Of a stretch of DNA of 64,000 bases, positions 17,148 through 26,437 are shown piece by piece. Below the pieces are notes generated by a model. It saw only the letters and a list, made by a program, of their open reading frames with translations. It made no database searches and had not been told where the DNA came from. The stretch spans positions 1 to 64,000 of the forward strand of contig JADJSK010000002.1 in NCBI GenBank assembly GCA_016711705.1, in the 5' to 3' direction. Made by a program: the position numbers and the translations under genes. Within the stretch, counting starts at the first letter, position 1. Each line of letters opens with the position of its first letter. This stretch comes from Candidatus Brachybacter algidus (GTDB lineage Bacteria; Bacteroidota; Bacteroidia; Chitinophagales; Saprospiraceae).

Positions 17148-18611
17148 TTAATATGCAATAGCGAATAAAACTCTTTGATCGGCGGGCTTGCCTGAATAAA
17201 CACAAACCCCGTCTTCCATTTTATTATTTAGAGGAATACATCTTATTGTCGCCTTAGTTAATTCCTTGATCTTTTCTTCAGTTTCTGATGTTCCATCCCA
17301 GAATGCACTGATGAATCCTCCCTTGGCAAGAACTTCCTTAAATTGATCGAAATTATCAACTTCAGTGATGTTCTCATCCCTGTATTTGAGTGCTCTGTTG
17401 AAAAGATTTGATTGAATGTCTTCTAAAGTATTTTCGATTTCTTCAATAAGGGATATAACTTTTACCTGCTTTTTTTCAAAAGTATCTCGCCGTGCCATTT
17501 CAACTTCCCCATTTTGCAAATCACGAGCACCAATACCGATCCGGATCGGAACGCCTTTTAATTCATATTCTGCAAACTTAAATCCTGGTCGCAATCTATC
17601 ATCCTGATCGTATTTAACTGTAATTCCAATCTTTTTAAGGTTTGCCATTAGGTCTAAAGCTACAGCGTCTATTTCCTCCGAAGGTTTAGGAATGGGAACA
17701 ATGACCACATGTATAGGTGCAAGTTTTGGTGGCAAGACCAAGCCTTTGTCGTCAGAATGTGTCATGATCAAACCGCCGATTAGTCGGGTAGACACTCCCC
17801 ATGATGTAGCCCATACAAACTCTTCAACATTTTTATCATTCAGGAATTTTACTTCGAATGCTTTTGCAAAGTTTTGACCTAAAAAGTGTGAAGTACCTGC
17901 CTGCAATGCTTTGCCATCCTGCATTAGTGCCTCAATAGTATATGTATCTAGCGCTCCTGCAAACCTTTCATTGGCAGACTTAACACCTTTGATTACCGGC
18001 ATGGACATAAACTCTTCAGCGAATTTTGCATAAATATCCAACATGGTTTTTGTCTCTATTACTGCTTCTTCAGATGTAGCATGTGCCGTATGTCCCTCTT
18101 GCCATAGAAATTCAGTAGTTCTGAGGAACATTCTGGTGCGCATCTCCCATCGCACTACATTCGCCCATTGGTTGATCAATAAAGGTAGATCTCTATAAGA
18201 TTTAACCCAATCTTTATAGGTATGCCAGATAATAGTCTCAGAAGTAGGACGGACTATGAGTTCTTCTTCCAACTTAGCACTTGGATCTACGATCACACCA
18301 CCACCATTAGGGTCATTCATTAATCTATGATGAGTTACAACAGCACATTCTTTGGCAAAACCTTCCACATGTTGGGCCTCCTTTGAAAGAAAACTCTTTG
18401 GAATGAAGAGTGGAAAATAGGCGTTAACATGACCCGATTCCTTAAACATAAAGTCCAGTTGATCACGCATTTTTTCCCATATAGCGTATCCATATGGTTT
18501 AATCACCATGCAACCTTTTACAGCAGAATGTTCTGCCAAACCTGCTTTTATGACGATATCATTATACCATGCTGAATAATTTTCAGTACTACTCGTTATT
18601 TCTTTACTCAT
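17148..18611 (-). CDS. proS: Prolyl-tRNA synthetase
   Basis: 487-residue class II aminoacyl-tRNA synthetase that charges tRNA-Pro in the cytoplasm. Class II motif 2 is clear (RWEMRTRMFLRTTEFLWQEGH), preceded by VRPTSETIIWHTYKDW and followed by QAGTSHFLGQNFAKAF and the motif 3 region (TSWGVSTRLIGGLIM). The anticodon-binding domain starts near residue 290 (PIHVVIVPIPKP) and the protein ends in a C-terminal Tyr (LFAIAY). Length and lack of the bacterial editing insertion place it in the short archaeal/eukaryal-type ProS used by many Bacteroidota. It is the first gene of the minus-strand operon with DUF3127 and diverges from the gene at 18818. Confidence 0.97.
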   Translation of the reverse strand: MSKEITSSTENYSAWYNDIVIKAGLAEHSAVKGCMVIKPYGYAIWEKMRDQLDFMFKESGHVNAYFPLFIPKSFLSKEAQHVEGFAKECAVVTHHRLMNDPNGGGVIVDPSAKLEEELIVRPTSETIIWHTYKDWVKSYRDLPLLINQWANVVRWEMRTRMFLRTTEFLWQEGHTAHATSEEAVIETKTMLDIYAKFAEEFMSMPVIKGVKSANERFAGALDTYTIEALMQDGKALQAGTSHFLGQNFAKAFEVKFLNDKNVEEFVWATSWGVSTRLIGGLIMTHSDDKGLVLPPKLAPIHVVIVPIPKPSEEIDAVALDLMANLKKIGITVKYDQDDRLRPGFKFAEYELKGVPIRIGIGARDLQNGEVEMARRDTFEKKQVKVISLIEEIENTLEDIQSNLFNRALKYRDENITEVDNFDQFKEVLAKGGFISAFWDGTSETEEKIKELTKATIRCIPLNNKMEDGVCVYSGKPADQRVLFAIAY

Positions 18612-18817
18612 TCTGTATCTTCCTATTTTTGAAAATGGAATTTTTGATCCATGTCCATTGTTTACAATTGTAATGCCTTAAATTGCGGTTACTAATTGTA
18701 TTTTAACTAATTGTAAAATAAATATTATTAATAATTTAACATAAATTCGGGGATAAAAGTAATACTTTAGCCGTTGAAAAGGGTATAATACTTTAAAGAC
18801 ATTAAAAAATTTATAAA

Positions 18818-19894
18818 ATGAGAGTCTTGCGTTTTTTATTACCAGTGATGTTACTGACAGGATTAACTGCCACGTCTTCATTATATGCTCAGTTTGATGA
18901 TGTATATTATGATCCCGCCAAGGATAATCTTTCTGACACATATGCCAGAGTGGAAAAATATGACAATAATTCCACCACTACTACTTCTTCAGGAGGTTAT
19001 GAAGGCAATAATTATGTCAATAATTCATACGATAATGGATATGATGATGAATCATATGACTATCAGGATGGATATGATAGTGGATATGAAGATGGTTACT
19101 ACACTTCCCGAATAAATAGATTTCATAGATACAACGGAGGTTTTAACAACTACTATGACAATTTTGGTTATAATAATGGTTGGATGTTCCGTCCTAGTAT
19201 GACTTTTGGATATGATCCATTCTTTAATTATAATAGATACTATAATAATAGTTTCTGGGGATTTGGAAGTCCTTACGATAGCTACTATGGTGGATATGGA
19301 AATTATGGATACGGTGGCTATGGCAATAACTATGGATACGGAGGCTTTAACAACTATTATGGTTATGGTGGGTATAATAATTATTATGGTGGTGGATATT
19401 ATCCTAACTACTGGTATGACTATGGAGGAAGTAATAAGTCAAACAAAGTTTATGGTGCTAGAAATGGTGGTGCTGTAGTTGGAAGTAAATCTGGCTATAG
19501 AGATAGATCTGAAATCAGAACTACAGATACAAATGGCAGCAGGGATAGACAGTCTAATACTTCTAAGACAAACATTGATGAAAGATCTACTACTACACCA
19601 AGTAGAACAAGATCAACACCACAGAGAGAGACAACTCCTTCTAGGGAAAGAGTAAATCCGACCAGAGAAACAACTCCAACAAGGGAAAGAACAACTCCAA
19701 CAAGAGAAAGAGCCACGCCTCAGCGTGAAACAACTCCTACCAGAGAGAGATCAGAACCTAGTAGATCTAGATCTAATGATACCTATACAGCTCCATCAAG
19801 GTCTGAATCTTCACCGAGTGCTTCTCCTTCAAGGTCAAGTGACAGTGGTAACAGCGGAAGATCTTCTTCAGGTAGGTCAGGTAGAGGGGGTTAA
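18818..19894 (+). CDS. Secreted low-complexity protein, Gly/Tyr/Asn-rich with Thr-Pro-Arg-Glu repeats
   Basis: 358 residues with a signal peptide (MRVLRFLLPVMLLTGLTATSSLYAQ). Three compositional zones follow. The first is acidic (D/Y/N; residues 26-95). The second, about 95-210, is prion-like with Gly-Tyr-Asn repeats of the YGGYGNNYGYGG type. The third, about 215-358, is charged and Ser/Thr/Arg-rich, with repeats of an 8-10-residue unit resembling TPTRERTT, ending in an SRS/GRSGRGG tail. No globular domain or T9SS tail is present. Low-complexity proteins of this sort recur in Bacteroidota without assigned function; an extracellular matrix or RNA/polyanion-binding role is possible but unproven. 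Antisense and shifted open frames over this gene reflect its repetitive codons. Confidence 0.75.
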   Translation: MRVLRFLLPVMLLTGLTATSSLYAQFDDVYYDPAKDNLSDTYARVEKYDNNSTTTTSSGGYEGNNYVNNSYDNGYDDESYDYQDGYDSGYEDGYYTSRINRFHRYNGGFNNYYDNFGYNNGWMFRPSMTFGYDPFFNYNRYYNNSFWGFGSPYDSYYGGYGNYGYGGYGNNYGYGGFNNYYGYGGYNNYYGGGYYPNYWYDYGGSNKSNKVYGARNGGAVVGSKSGYRDRSEIRTTDTNGSRDRQSNTSKTNIDERSTTTPSRTRSTPQRETTPSRERVNPTRETTPTRERTTPTRERATPQRETTPTRERSEPSRSRSNDTYTAPSRSESSPSASPSRSSDSGNSGRSSSGRSGRGG

Positions 19895-19926
19895 AATAGC
19901 GTTTTCTATATATCTTAATAATTTAT

Positions 19927-19958
19927 AAGGTGGTATTATGTCTAAGTATTACCACCTT
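19927..19958. terminator. Hairpin, weak terminator
   Basis: AAGGTGGTA (19927-19935) pairs with TACCACCTT (19950-19958) 32 nt after the stop of the gene at 18818. The following bases are AT-rich but not a clean T tract, so termination may be partial. Confidence 0.5.
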
Positions 19959-20084
19959 ATTTATTTAGGTCAATGCCCAGATACCCGGCAGAAAACTTCT
20001 TGCCCCTTTTGAATAAAACGAACCAAGAATTTAGTCATTCCCAAAAATGACTAGCTAACTTTTAAAAAATTAAAACCAAATACC

Positions 20085-21572
20085 ATGAAAAATATCTTGT
20101 TCAAAACGGTGATCTTAGCTAGTGCTATTTTCGCCACATCAAATATAGAGGCACAGTCAGCACTTGACGTTTTAAGACTTTCAGATCAGACCCTTATAGG
20201 AACAGGAAGAGCAGCTGGAACAAATACCAATATGAGTGGAATTGGAGCGGATTTTACAACACTTTCTTCCAATCCGGCAGGAATAGCACAATATCGCAAG
20301 TCAGAAATAATGCTATCACCAACAGTAACCCATTCCAATATAGAATCAACTTTGTTGGGAGGATCAGTAGGCGCACCTGTTGACGAAAGTAAGACGAAAT
20401 TCAGATTGCCCAATTTAGGAATAGTAATTGCTAAAGAAGGACGAGATAATATTAGCTATGCATTTGGGTTCGGAGTAAATGGCTACATGGGAAGTAATCA
20501 AAATTTCACATTCAAAGGTAAAAGTCAGGGATCAATTTCTGAAAGATTTGCGGCACTTGCTAATGGACTTGAGCTAAATGAGTTGGATAATTTTGAAGCA
20601 GGATTGGCATATGATTCAGAATTGCTCATAGAAAAAAGGCCTGATGGGTCTTATTCCTATGACTATGAAAATTATAAAACCACTGAATTGACAAAATACC
20701 AGAATGTCCAATCCTCAGGAAGATACAATGAAGTAGCTTTCTCGGGAGGTGTCAATTTGACCAATAAACTACTTTTAGGTGCTACTATTGGCGTACCGAC
20801 ATACAGATATAATGAAGCTAAGGTATATCAGGAACTTGATAAGGATGAGGCTGTGCCTTTTTTTGACGAAATTCAATTCAGAGAATACAAAGCAGTTTCA
20901 GGTACAGGAATCAATGCAAAATTTGGACTTTTTTTCAAGCCAATCAATAATCTAATTATAGGGGCGGCAGTTCACTCACCGACTTTTATAGCGATTACTG
21001 ATGATTATAGTACAGAACTGGATTATAAATTTACCTTCAATAACGCTCCTGTTTCTAATTCGTTTGAATCTCCAGAGGCCACTATCGATTATACGATAAC
21101 TACTCCAATGAAGCTATCAGGAAGTATTGGTGGAATACTTGGCAAGTTTGGATTTATAAATGCTGAAGTTGAGTATCAGGATTATTCCAAAAGTAAGATC
21201 AAAATAAAAGCTGGTGAAAATGTAATCAATGACAATCTGGTTCAAGACAATATTAATGCAGACATCAAAGCAAATTATCAGAAAACAGTAAAAGTTAATT
21301 TTGGAGCTGAGGTTGCAGCAATACCTAACTTTAGATTGAGAGCAGGAATAGGCTTCGCTAAAAGTCCATATGTGTCAGAATCTGAATTCTTGCCGAACTT
21401 CGGATTTGGTGCCGGTTATAGAAATGATTATTTTTTCTTAGATCTTGCATATCGTCAATGGCGATCTGAAAACGGGTACGAGCCATACTATATAACAGAG
21501 GCTGCCGAAACGTTGGTTTCTCAGAAATTGACTCAAAGCGCATTTGTATTGACGATAGGGTTCAAATTGTAA
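20085..21572 (+). CDS. FadL/OmpP1-type outer-membrane protein
   Basis: 495-residue predicted outer-membrane beta-barrel that transports hydrophobic compounds such as long-chain fatty acids in characterised family members. A signal peptide (MKNILFKTVILASAIFATSNIEAQ) precedes a region with the family's N-terminal plug signature: GTGRAAGTNTNMSGIGADF then SSNPAGIAQYRKSEI at about residues 45-90. The rest alternates short turns with amphipathic strands, and the last residues (SAFVLTIGFKL) form a typical barrel-closing strand. It stands alone between the low-complexity gene and the E2 gene. The transported compound cannot be deduced. Confidence 0.85.
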   Translation: MKNILFKTVILASAIFATSNIEAQSALDVLRLSDQTLIGTGRAAGTNTNMSGIGADFTTLSSNPAGIAQYRKSEIMLSPTVTHSNIESTLLGGSVGAPVDESKTKFRLPNLGIVIAKEGRDNISYAFGFGVNGYMGSNQNFTFKGKSQGSISERFAALANGLELNELDNFEAGLAYDSELLIEKRPDGSYSYDYENYKTTELTKYQNVQSSGRYNEVAFSGGVNLTNKLLLGATIGVPTYRYNEAKVYQELDKDEAVPFFDEIQFREYKAVSGTGINAKFGLFFKPINNLIIGAAVHSPTFIAITDDYSTELDYKFTFNNAPVSNSFESPEATIDYTITTPMKLSGSIGGILGKFGFINAEVEYQDYSKSKIKIKAGENVINDNLVQDNINADIKANYQKTVKVNFGAEVAAIPNFRLRAGIGFAKSPYVSESEFLPNFGFGAGYRNDYFFLDLAYRQWRSENGYEPYYITEAAETLVSQKLTQSAFVLTIGFKL

Positions 21573-21703
21573 TCTTCAGCTCGAAAAGAAATTAATGCTG
21601 ATTCTTTTCACAAAATATTAAATATCAATTAGTTATAATATCACTTGAATTGTCATCTATGGTATAGGGATGAATTTTTATCATATTATTACTTGGAAAG
21701 GCT

Positions 21704-21711
21704 TATTTTTG
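21704..21711 (+). promoter_or_regulatory. -7 promoter box TATTTTTG
   Basis: It matches TAnnTTTG and lies 31 nt before the ATG at 21742 of the E2 gene. There is no good -33 element at the expected distance. Confidence 0.4.
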
Positions 21712-21741
21712 TGCGAATTTTCGAATGAAACAACAATTTAA

Positions 21742-23043
21742 ATGGCCACATACGAATTAATAATGCCCAAAATGGGAGAGAGTATCATGGAAGCAACGAT
21801 CCTCAACTGGGTCAAAAATGTCGGTGATACCATTGAGGTAGATGAAACCATCATTGAAATAGCTACAGACAAAGTAGATAGCGAGATTCCTTCGCCTGTG
21901 GCAGGAACACTTTCCAAAATATTATTCAATGTAAATGATGTCGTTCCAATAGGTACCGTAATCGCTCTTATTGATACAGGTGGTCCTGGTTCAGTTGTTG
22001 AACCTGCAATAACAGAAATAAAGACGGTCGAAGCTCCAATACAGGCGTCCCAACCAGCATCTGAAACTAAAGTCGAACCAATTTCTGAAAAAACAGAAAG
22101 TGACAGATTTTACAGTCCACTTGTTAAAAACATCGCCAAAGAAGAAGGTATTTCTGTCAGTGAAATGGATAAGATACCGGGCTCCGGACAAGAGGGTAGG
22201 CTTACTAAGAATGATCTCCTTGCATATTTAAAAACAAGAAGTCAACCACAGCAAGAATCAGCTCGTCCTGCTTCCATTCCTGCACAGCCGGTTCAATCTC
22301 AAATAAAATCAGCTCCAGCCACTTCAATGAGTGGTGATGTTGAGATAATAGAAATGGATAGAATGCGCAAGCTGATCGCAGACCATATGGTCATGTCCAA
22401 ACATGTTTCACCCCACGTCACATCTTTCGTTGAAGTCGATATGACAAACATCGTGAGATGGAGAGAAAAAGTTAAAAAAGATTTTAATTCAAAATACGGT
22501 CAAAATATCACCTTTACCCCCATTTTTATTGATGCTGTGGTCAAGGCCATCCGTGATTACCCAATGATCAATTGTTCTGTAGATGGCACGACCATCATGC
22601 GCAAGAAAAATATCAACATAGGTATGGCTGCTGCATTGCCTTCTGGCAATCTAATCGTGCCGGTCATCAAAGATGCAGATAATATGAATTTGATCGGTCT
22701 TACAAAGACTGTCAATGACCTTGCAGGACGTGCGAAAACCAACCAATTGAAACCTGAAGAGATTCAGGGAGGAACCTTTACTATCACTAATGTAGGTTCC
22801 TTTGGAAATATAATGGGCACGCCAATTATAAATCAGCCTCAGGTAGCGATCATGGCAATTGGAGCAATTAAGAAAAAGCCTGCAGTGCTGGAAACAGCGG
22901 ATGGAGATGTCATTGCTATCAGACACATGATGTTTCTTTCTCTTTCTTATGATCATAGAGTGGTGGATGGCATGCTTGGAGGTTCTTTCTTACGCAGGAC
23001 AGCTGATTATCTAGAAGCCTTTGATATCAATCAATCAATCTGA
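21742..23043 (+). CDS. Dihydrolipoamide acyltransferase (2-oxoacid dehydrogenase E2)
   Basis: 433-residue core of a 2-oxoacid dehydrogenase complex; it transfers an acyl group from E1 through lipoyl-lysine to CoA. The lipoyl domain (residues 1-78) has the lipoylated Lys44 in TDKVDSE. A Pro/Ala/Gln-rich linker leads to the E3-binding domain (about 117-155: SPLVKNIAKEEGI to GRLTKNDLLAYLK), then a second linker and the catalytic domain from about 200, with His405 and Asp409 in YDHRVVDG. One lipoyl domain and TDKVDSE are frequent in branched-chain or acetoin-type E2s of this phylum, but pyruvate and 2-oxoglutarate are not excluded. E1 and E3 genes are not adjacent. Confidence 0.92.
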   Translation: MATYELIMPKMGESIMEATILNWVKNVGDTIEVDETIIEIATDKVDSEIPSPVAGTLSKILFNVNDVVPIGTVIALIDTGGPGSVVEPAITEIKTVEAPIQASQPASETKVEPISEKTESDRFYSPLVKNIAKEEGISVSEMDKIPGSGQEGRLTKNDLLAYLKTRSQPQQESARPASIPAQPVQSQIKSAPATSMSGDVEIIEMDRMRKLIADHMVMSKHVSPHVTSFVEVDMTNIVRWREKVKKDFNSKYGQNITFTPIFIDAVVKAIRDYPMINCSVDGTTIMRKKNINIGMAAALPSGNLIVPVIKDADNMNLIGLTKTVNDLAGRAKTNQLKPEEIQGGTFTITNVGSFGNIMGTPIINQPQVAIMAIGAIKKKPAVLETADGDVIAIRHMMFLSLSYDHRVVDGMLGGSFLRRTADYLEAFDINQSI

Positions 23044-23047
23044 TTTC

Positions 23048-25189
23048 ATGGGGAGGCTTAAATTCACTTTTGTAGTCTTGTTAATGATATGCTCTAATCT
23101 CTTGATAGGGCAGGGCACAGCCAATAAAGTCAGAGATGAAGCAGACAGGTACTTTAAGGCCCAGGAATATTCTAAAGCGATTCAATTGTATGAGAGGCTC
23201 TCTCTGATGAATAGTAACAATACAGATTTTAATAAAAATTTGGGTATTTCTTATTTTTTTTCAAACAGATTGCAAGAGGCAGAGACTTCCTTGACTAAAT
23301 ATTACAATGTCCATAAGGAGGATCTAGATGCTGTGTACTACCTGGCTTGTGCTGCTCATCATGAATTGAAATTCGACTTAGCAATTGATTTTTATAAATA
23401 CTTTCTTTCGCGGTCAAAACCTTCCAATCCATTGTATAAATCTGTCATTGGAGATATCAAGAGATGCGGAGTCGCAAAGAAGATAAAGTACCAGGAAGAA
23501 CTTGCGATCAGCGAGAATTCAGGTCCTAAGGTCAATTCTCCGGCAGATGAGATCAATCCTACATGGAGCCCTAATCACAATGGCAGAATCTATTTTACTG
23601 CCAACCAAGAAATAGACACAACGGATAGATTGGACAATTTAATGTCTAAAGTTTCAGATGATTACAATATGTTTGGATCAGAAATTCAGATAGATAATGG
23701 ACTTCTAAGCTACGCCTATCCACTTAATGAAGCACTTAATACACCAGAGGTAGAACAAATCTATGGCTTTAATGAAAATGGGAAATTACTTTATTTCGGC
23801 AGAGGACAATCACTTACCAGTCTATCTTTATATACCGAAGATCTAACGATATTAGATGATGAATCACCGAGTATCAATAAGTTTGATGCGCCTTTTGGAA
23901 ATGATCCGATGCTCATCGACCTTTATCCGTTTTCGGATTCGGTTCTAATATTTTCGTCTATAAGACCTGAAGGATTTGGTGGCTATGATCTTTATTATGT
24001 TGAATTCAAAGATGGAAGATGGAAAGATCCGGTCAATTTCGGTGATAAAATTAATTCTGAATTTGATGAAAGAGCTCCTTTTTTATCAAAAGATGGCAGA
24101 ACCTTATATTTTTCCTCCAATAATTTCCAAAGCGTAGGAGGATACGATATATTTTCAGCTTATTATCTGGATAAAGATATGGAGTGGACTAATGTCCAGA
24201 ACATGGGTTTTCCTATTAATTCTCCGGGTCATGAATTGTTTTTCAAGCTTGGTTTTGATGGCCAGAAATCACTGTTTTCCTCCGATAGAAAGTCTGGATT
24301 TGGAGGATATGATCTGTATACAGGTTTTTTCAAATCTATTAGAACGGAACAAAATACGGCTGCACTTCCTGATGTTTTCTTCAAGGTTCCTGAATTTAAG
24401 TTGAACTCTCAGGAGTACCAGGATGAAGTGCTCGCTAATAAAATTACAGCACTTAATATAGAGCCACTTTATTACACAAGCGACGATAATGTGCTTCAGC
24501 CAAAAAATAAACAGCAATTGGACTTATTGGTAGAAATAGGCAAGCGCTTTCCAACTACAATTTTTAATTTTATGATCAATTCAGAGTCAAGTGTGTCACC
24601 TGAGATCGAATTATATTTCGGTATTAAAAGATCAGAACTGATCAGTAATTATATGATCTCGAAAGGGATCTCCGGTAATAGGGTCAATCTACAAAGTGTA
24701 GGAAGTTTGTATCCTATCGCAAAAAATGTATTGGATGGCAGACCAAGTATTTCCGGCCAGAATTTAAATAGAAGAGTTGAGATCAGCATTAATAATATAG
24801 ATTCATTGCCATTGAAGATTACTTATAAACAACCTTTTGTCAGTGATCTATTAAAGACATCAGATGGATCAAAATTTAAAAGAAGGATCAATGGACTTTC
24901 ATATAGGGTGCAGATCGTATCTCTGAAACAGATGTATAATGGTGATATTTATTCTTTAAGCCCAGACCTTTTAATAGAATCACAGGGAGGTAGCGGCAAT
25001 TACCGTTATATGACTGGACTATTTCCAACTTTTGCTGATGCGGTAGATTTTCAAACGATTTTAATTAAAAATGGATTGAAAGATGCTTTCATTGTTCCTT
25101 ATATTGACAACGTAAGGCTTACTAAGTCAACAATTTCTGAGAGCATGATGAATAAATATCCCGATCTAAGAAAATATTACCTAAATTAA
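23048..25189 (+). CDS. PorE-like envelope protein: TPR, PD40 propeller, OmpA-like and SPOR-like domains
   Basis: 713 residues from the ATG at 23048, which gives the signal peptide MGRLKFTFVVLLMICSNLLIGQ; an ATG at 23021 would overlap the E2 gene and bury the signal. TPR helices lie at about 30-130 (AQEYSKAIQLYERL). A beta-propeller of PD40-type blades covers about 150-430, with repeats like FGGYDLYYVEF, VGGYDIFSAYY and FGGYDLYTGFF. An OmpA C-terminal-like domain lies at about 465-590, ending NRRVEI. A C-terminal stretch resembling SPOR (YRVQIVSLKQM and a YMTGLF...DAFIVPYI segment) follows. TPR-propeller-OmpA is the architecture of PorE, which anchors the T9SS to peptidoglycan in Porphyromonas. 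Here the usual Asp of the OmpA TDxxG motif is absent (NSESS), so peptidoglycan binding is uncertain. The methyltransferase gene starts 3 nt downstream. Confidence 0.82.
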   Translation: MGRLKFTFVVLLMICSNLLIGQGTANKVRDEADRYFKAQEYSKAIQLYERLSLMNSNNTDFNKNLGISYFFSNRLQEAETSLTKYYNVHKEDLDAVYYLACAAHHELKFDLAIDFYKYFLSRSKPSNPLYKSVIGDIKRCGVAKKIKYQEELAISENSGPKVNSPADEINPTWSPNHNGRIYFTANQEIDTTDRLDNLMSKVSDDYNMFGSEIQIDNGLLSYAYPLNEALNTPEVEQIYGFNENGKLLYFGRGQSLTSLSLYTEDLTILDDESPSINKFDAPFGNDPMLIDLYPFSDSVLIFSSIRPEGFGGYDLYYVEFKDGRWKDPVNFGDKINSEFDERAPFLSKDGRTLYFSSNNFQSVGGYDIFSAYYLDKDMEWTNVQNMGFPINSPGHELFFKLGFDGQKSLFSSDRKSGFGGYDLYTGFFKSIRTEQNTAALPDVFFKVPEFKLNSQEYQDEVLANKITALNIEPLYYTSDDNVLQPKNKQQLDLLVEIGKRFPTTIFNFMINSESSVSPEIELYFGIKRSELISNYMISKGISGNRVNLQSVGSLYPIAKNVLDGRPSISGQNLNRRVEISINNIDSLPLKITYKQPFVSDLLKTSDGSKFKRRINGLSYRVQIVSLKQMYNGDIYSLSPDLLIESQGGSGNYRYMTGLFPTFADAVDFQTILIKNGLKDAFIVPYIDNVRLTKSTISESMMNKYPDLRKYYLN

Positions 25190-25192
25190 AGT

Positions 25193-25795
25193 ATGGACTC
25201 GATACACAAGATGCCTGCCGGATTAAGACAACAAGACCATATGGGAAGATTCGCCTTTTTTAAAGAAAGTTTAAGAAATTTTAAAACAGTAGGTACAGTG
25301 ACACGGAGTTCAAGGTATCTATGCCAGGCCGTAGTAAAAAGAGGAGATCTTTCAGCTGCCAAAGTCATAGTTGAATTAGGGGCTGGTGATGGTGTGATGA
25401 CAAGACATTTGCTAAAGGCTATGCCGAAGGATGCTATTTTGTTCTCTTTCGAGATCAATGAATTATTTTGTGAACAAATGGCACAAATTAAAGACACCCG
25501 ATTAAGAATCATCAATGATTCTGCTGAGATACTTCCTACGATCCTACATAAACTGGGTATACATGAAGTAGATACGGTGGTTTCGGCGCTCCCTTTCTCT
25601 GTTTTTCCTGAAGAGCTTGCCAGGTCTATAGTTCAGACAAGTCATGACGTTCTCAAATCCAATGGAAGGTTTGTTCAGATACATTATAGTCTTAAGACTA
25701 GAAAACTCTACCGCGAGGTTTTTGGTAATGTGGGTACGACTTTTGAGTTCAGGAATATTCCTCCAGCCTTTGTGCTTCTTTGTTTTAAAAAATAA
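25193..25795 (+). CDS. Class I SAM-dependent methyltransferase, phospholipid N-methyltransferase-like
   Basis: 200 residues with a Rossmann-type SAM site: motif I VIVELGAGDGVMTRHLL (about residues 60-76), the acidic end of strand 2 in FSFEIN, and a motif IV-like SALPFSVFP. The N-terminal FFKESLRNFKTVGTVTRSSRYLC matches the start of PmtA-like phosphatidylethanolamine N-methyltransferases (F-x-x-NP-x-x-VG-x-x-x-PSS-type). The SALPF motif is shared with KsgA/PmtA families. Activity on membrane lipid is therefore likely but not proven; rRNA adenine dimethylase is less likely given the length. It is probably co-transcribed with the PorE-like gene, and a strong terminator follows. Confidence 0.8.
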   Translation: MDSIHKMPAGLRQQDHMGRFAFFKESLRNFKTVGTVTRSSRYLCQAVVKRGDLSAAKVIVELGAGDGVMTRHLLKAMPKDAILFSFEINELFCEQMAQIKDTRLRIINDSAEILPTILHKLGIHEVDTVVSALPFSVFPEELARSIVQTSHDVLKSNGRFVQIHYSLKTRKLYREVFGNVGTTFEFRNIPPAFVLLCFKK

Positions 25796-25799
25796 AATT

Positions 25800-25829
25800 A
25801 AAAAGGCCTTTTGTTTAGAAGGCCTTTTT
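25800..25829. terminator. Bidirectional terminator
   Basis: AAAAAGGCCTT (25800-25810) and its exact reverse complement (25819-25829) flank an 8-nt loop. The A and T tracts at both ends allow termination of the + strand methyltransferase gene and the convergent regulator gene ending at 25832. Confidence 0.9.
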
Positions 25830-25831
25830 AA

Positions 25832-26320
25832 TTAATAATCTTTATTTTTTTCGATCTCAATGACATCTATTTGTCGACTTAGACCTTCATCCAAAGATAT
25901 AAGTGTTTCAGTATTTGAGATGCCCTTGATGTCAATAATCTTGCCGTGTAGGATGTTTTTTAGATGCGTATTGTTCTTACAGATCAATTGAATGATACCG
26001 CTGAATCTCCCTGTAGTAAGATTGACTACAGTCACTTCAGGAATCTTTCTCAAAGCCTCAATTATATGTTTGTAATTGGCGCCTTCAGAAAAATTAACGC
26101 CAACAAAAGCTTTGATTTCAAATCCCAATTTAGTATGATCGGCGATAAGATGCATCGCTTTTATCACACCAATTTGTTCTAGCTTTTTCATTCTCACATG
26201 GATAGTTCCACCCGAAACTTCAAGTTGACTTGCGATTTCTGCGTAAGTTGAATTTGCATCTTTCATTAAAATTGATAATATTTGTTTATCAATTCGATCT
26301 AATTCATGATCTTTGTTCAT
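25832..26320 (-). CDS. Lrp/AsnC family transcriptional regulator
   Basis: 162-residue DNA-binding regulator. The N-terminal winged helix-turn-helix (residues 8-60) begins LDRIDKQILSILMKDANSTYAEIASQL and contains the recognition helix in VSGGTIHVRMKKLEQIGVI. The C-terminal RAM/ligand-binding domain (about 70-150) includes IKAFVGVNF and the conserved VTVVNLTTGRFSGIIQL turn. Such proteins form dimers to octamers and respond to amino acids; the effector here is unknown. The gene stands alone, convergent with the methyltransferase gene and divergent from the S41-like gene with 117 nt between, so it may regulate that neighbour or itself. Confidence 0.93.
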   Translation of the reverse strand: MNKDHELDRIDKQILSILMKDANSTYAEIASQLEVSGGTIHVRMKKLEQIGVIKAMHLIADHTKLGFEIKAFVGVNFSEGANYKHIIEALRKIPEVTVVNLTTGRFSGIIQLICKNNTHLKNILHGKIIDIKGISNTETLISLDEGLSRQIDVIEIEKNKDY

Positions 26321-26437
26321 ATATGAAAGTATTTAATGTTGTTGTATTTTATTAATTTGAGTTTATGTCTAATTTAACACGAATATACTGTAAAATGTTC
26401 AACAGAATGAGACAAAACTATATTTACATTAAAAAAT

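Noticed and set aside
18678..19928. Antisense and shifted ORFs over the Gly/Tyr-rich gene
   Set aside because: They arise from the repetitive codons of the real gene. The frame with the signal peptide and clean terminator is the only credible one.
23021..23047. ATG at 23021 as start of the PorE-like gene
   Set aside because: It overlaps the end of the E2 gene and puts nine polar residues before a standard signal peptide that begins at 23048.
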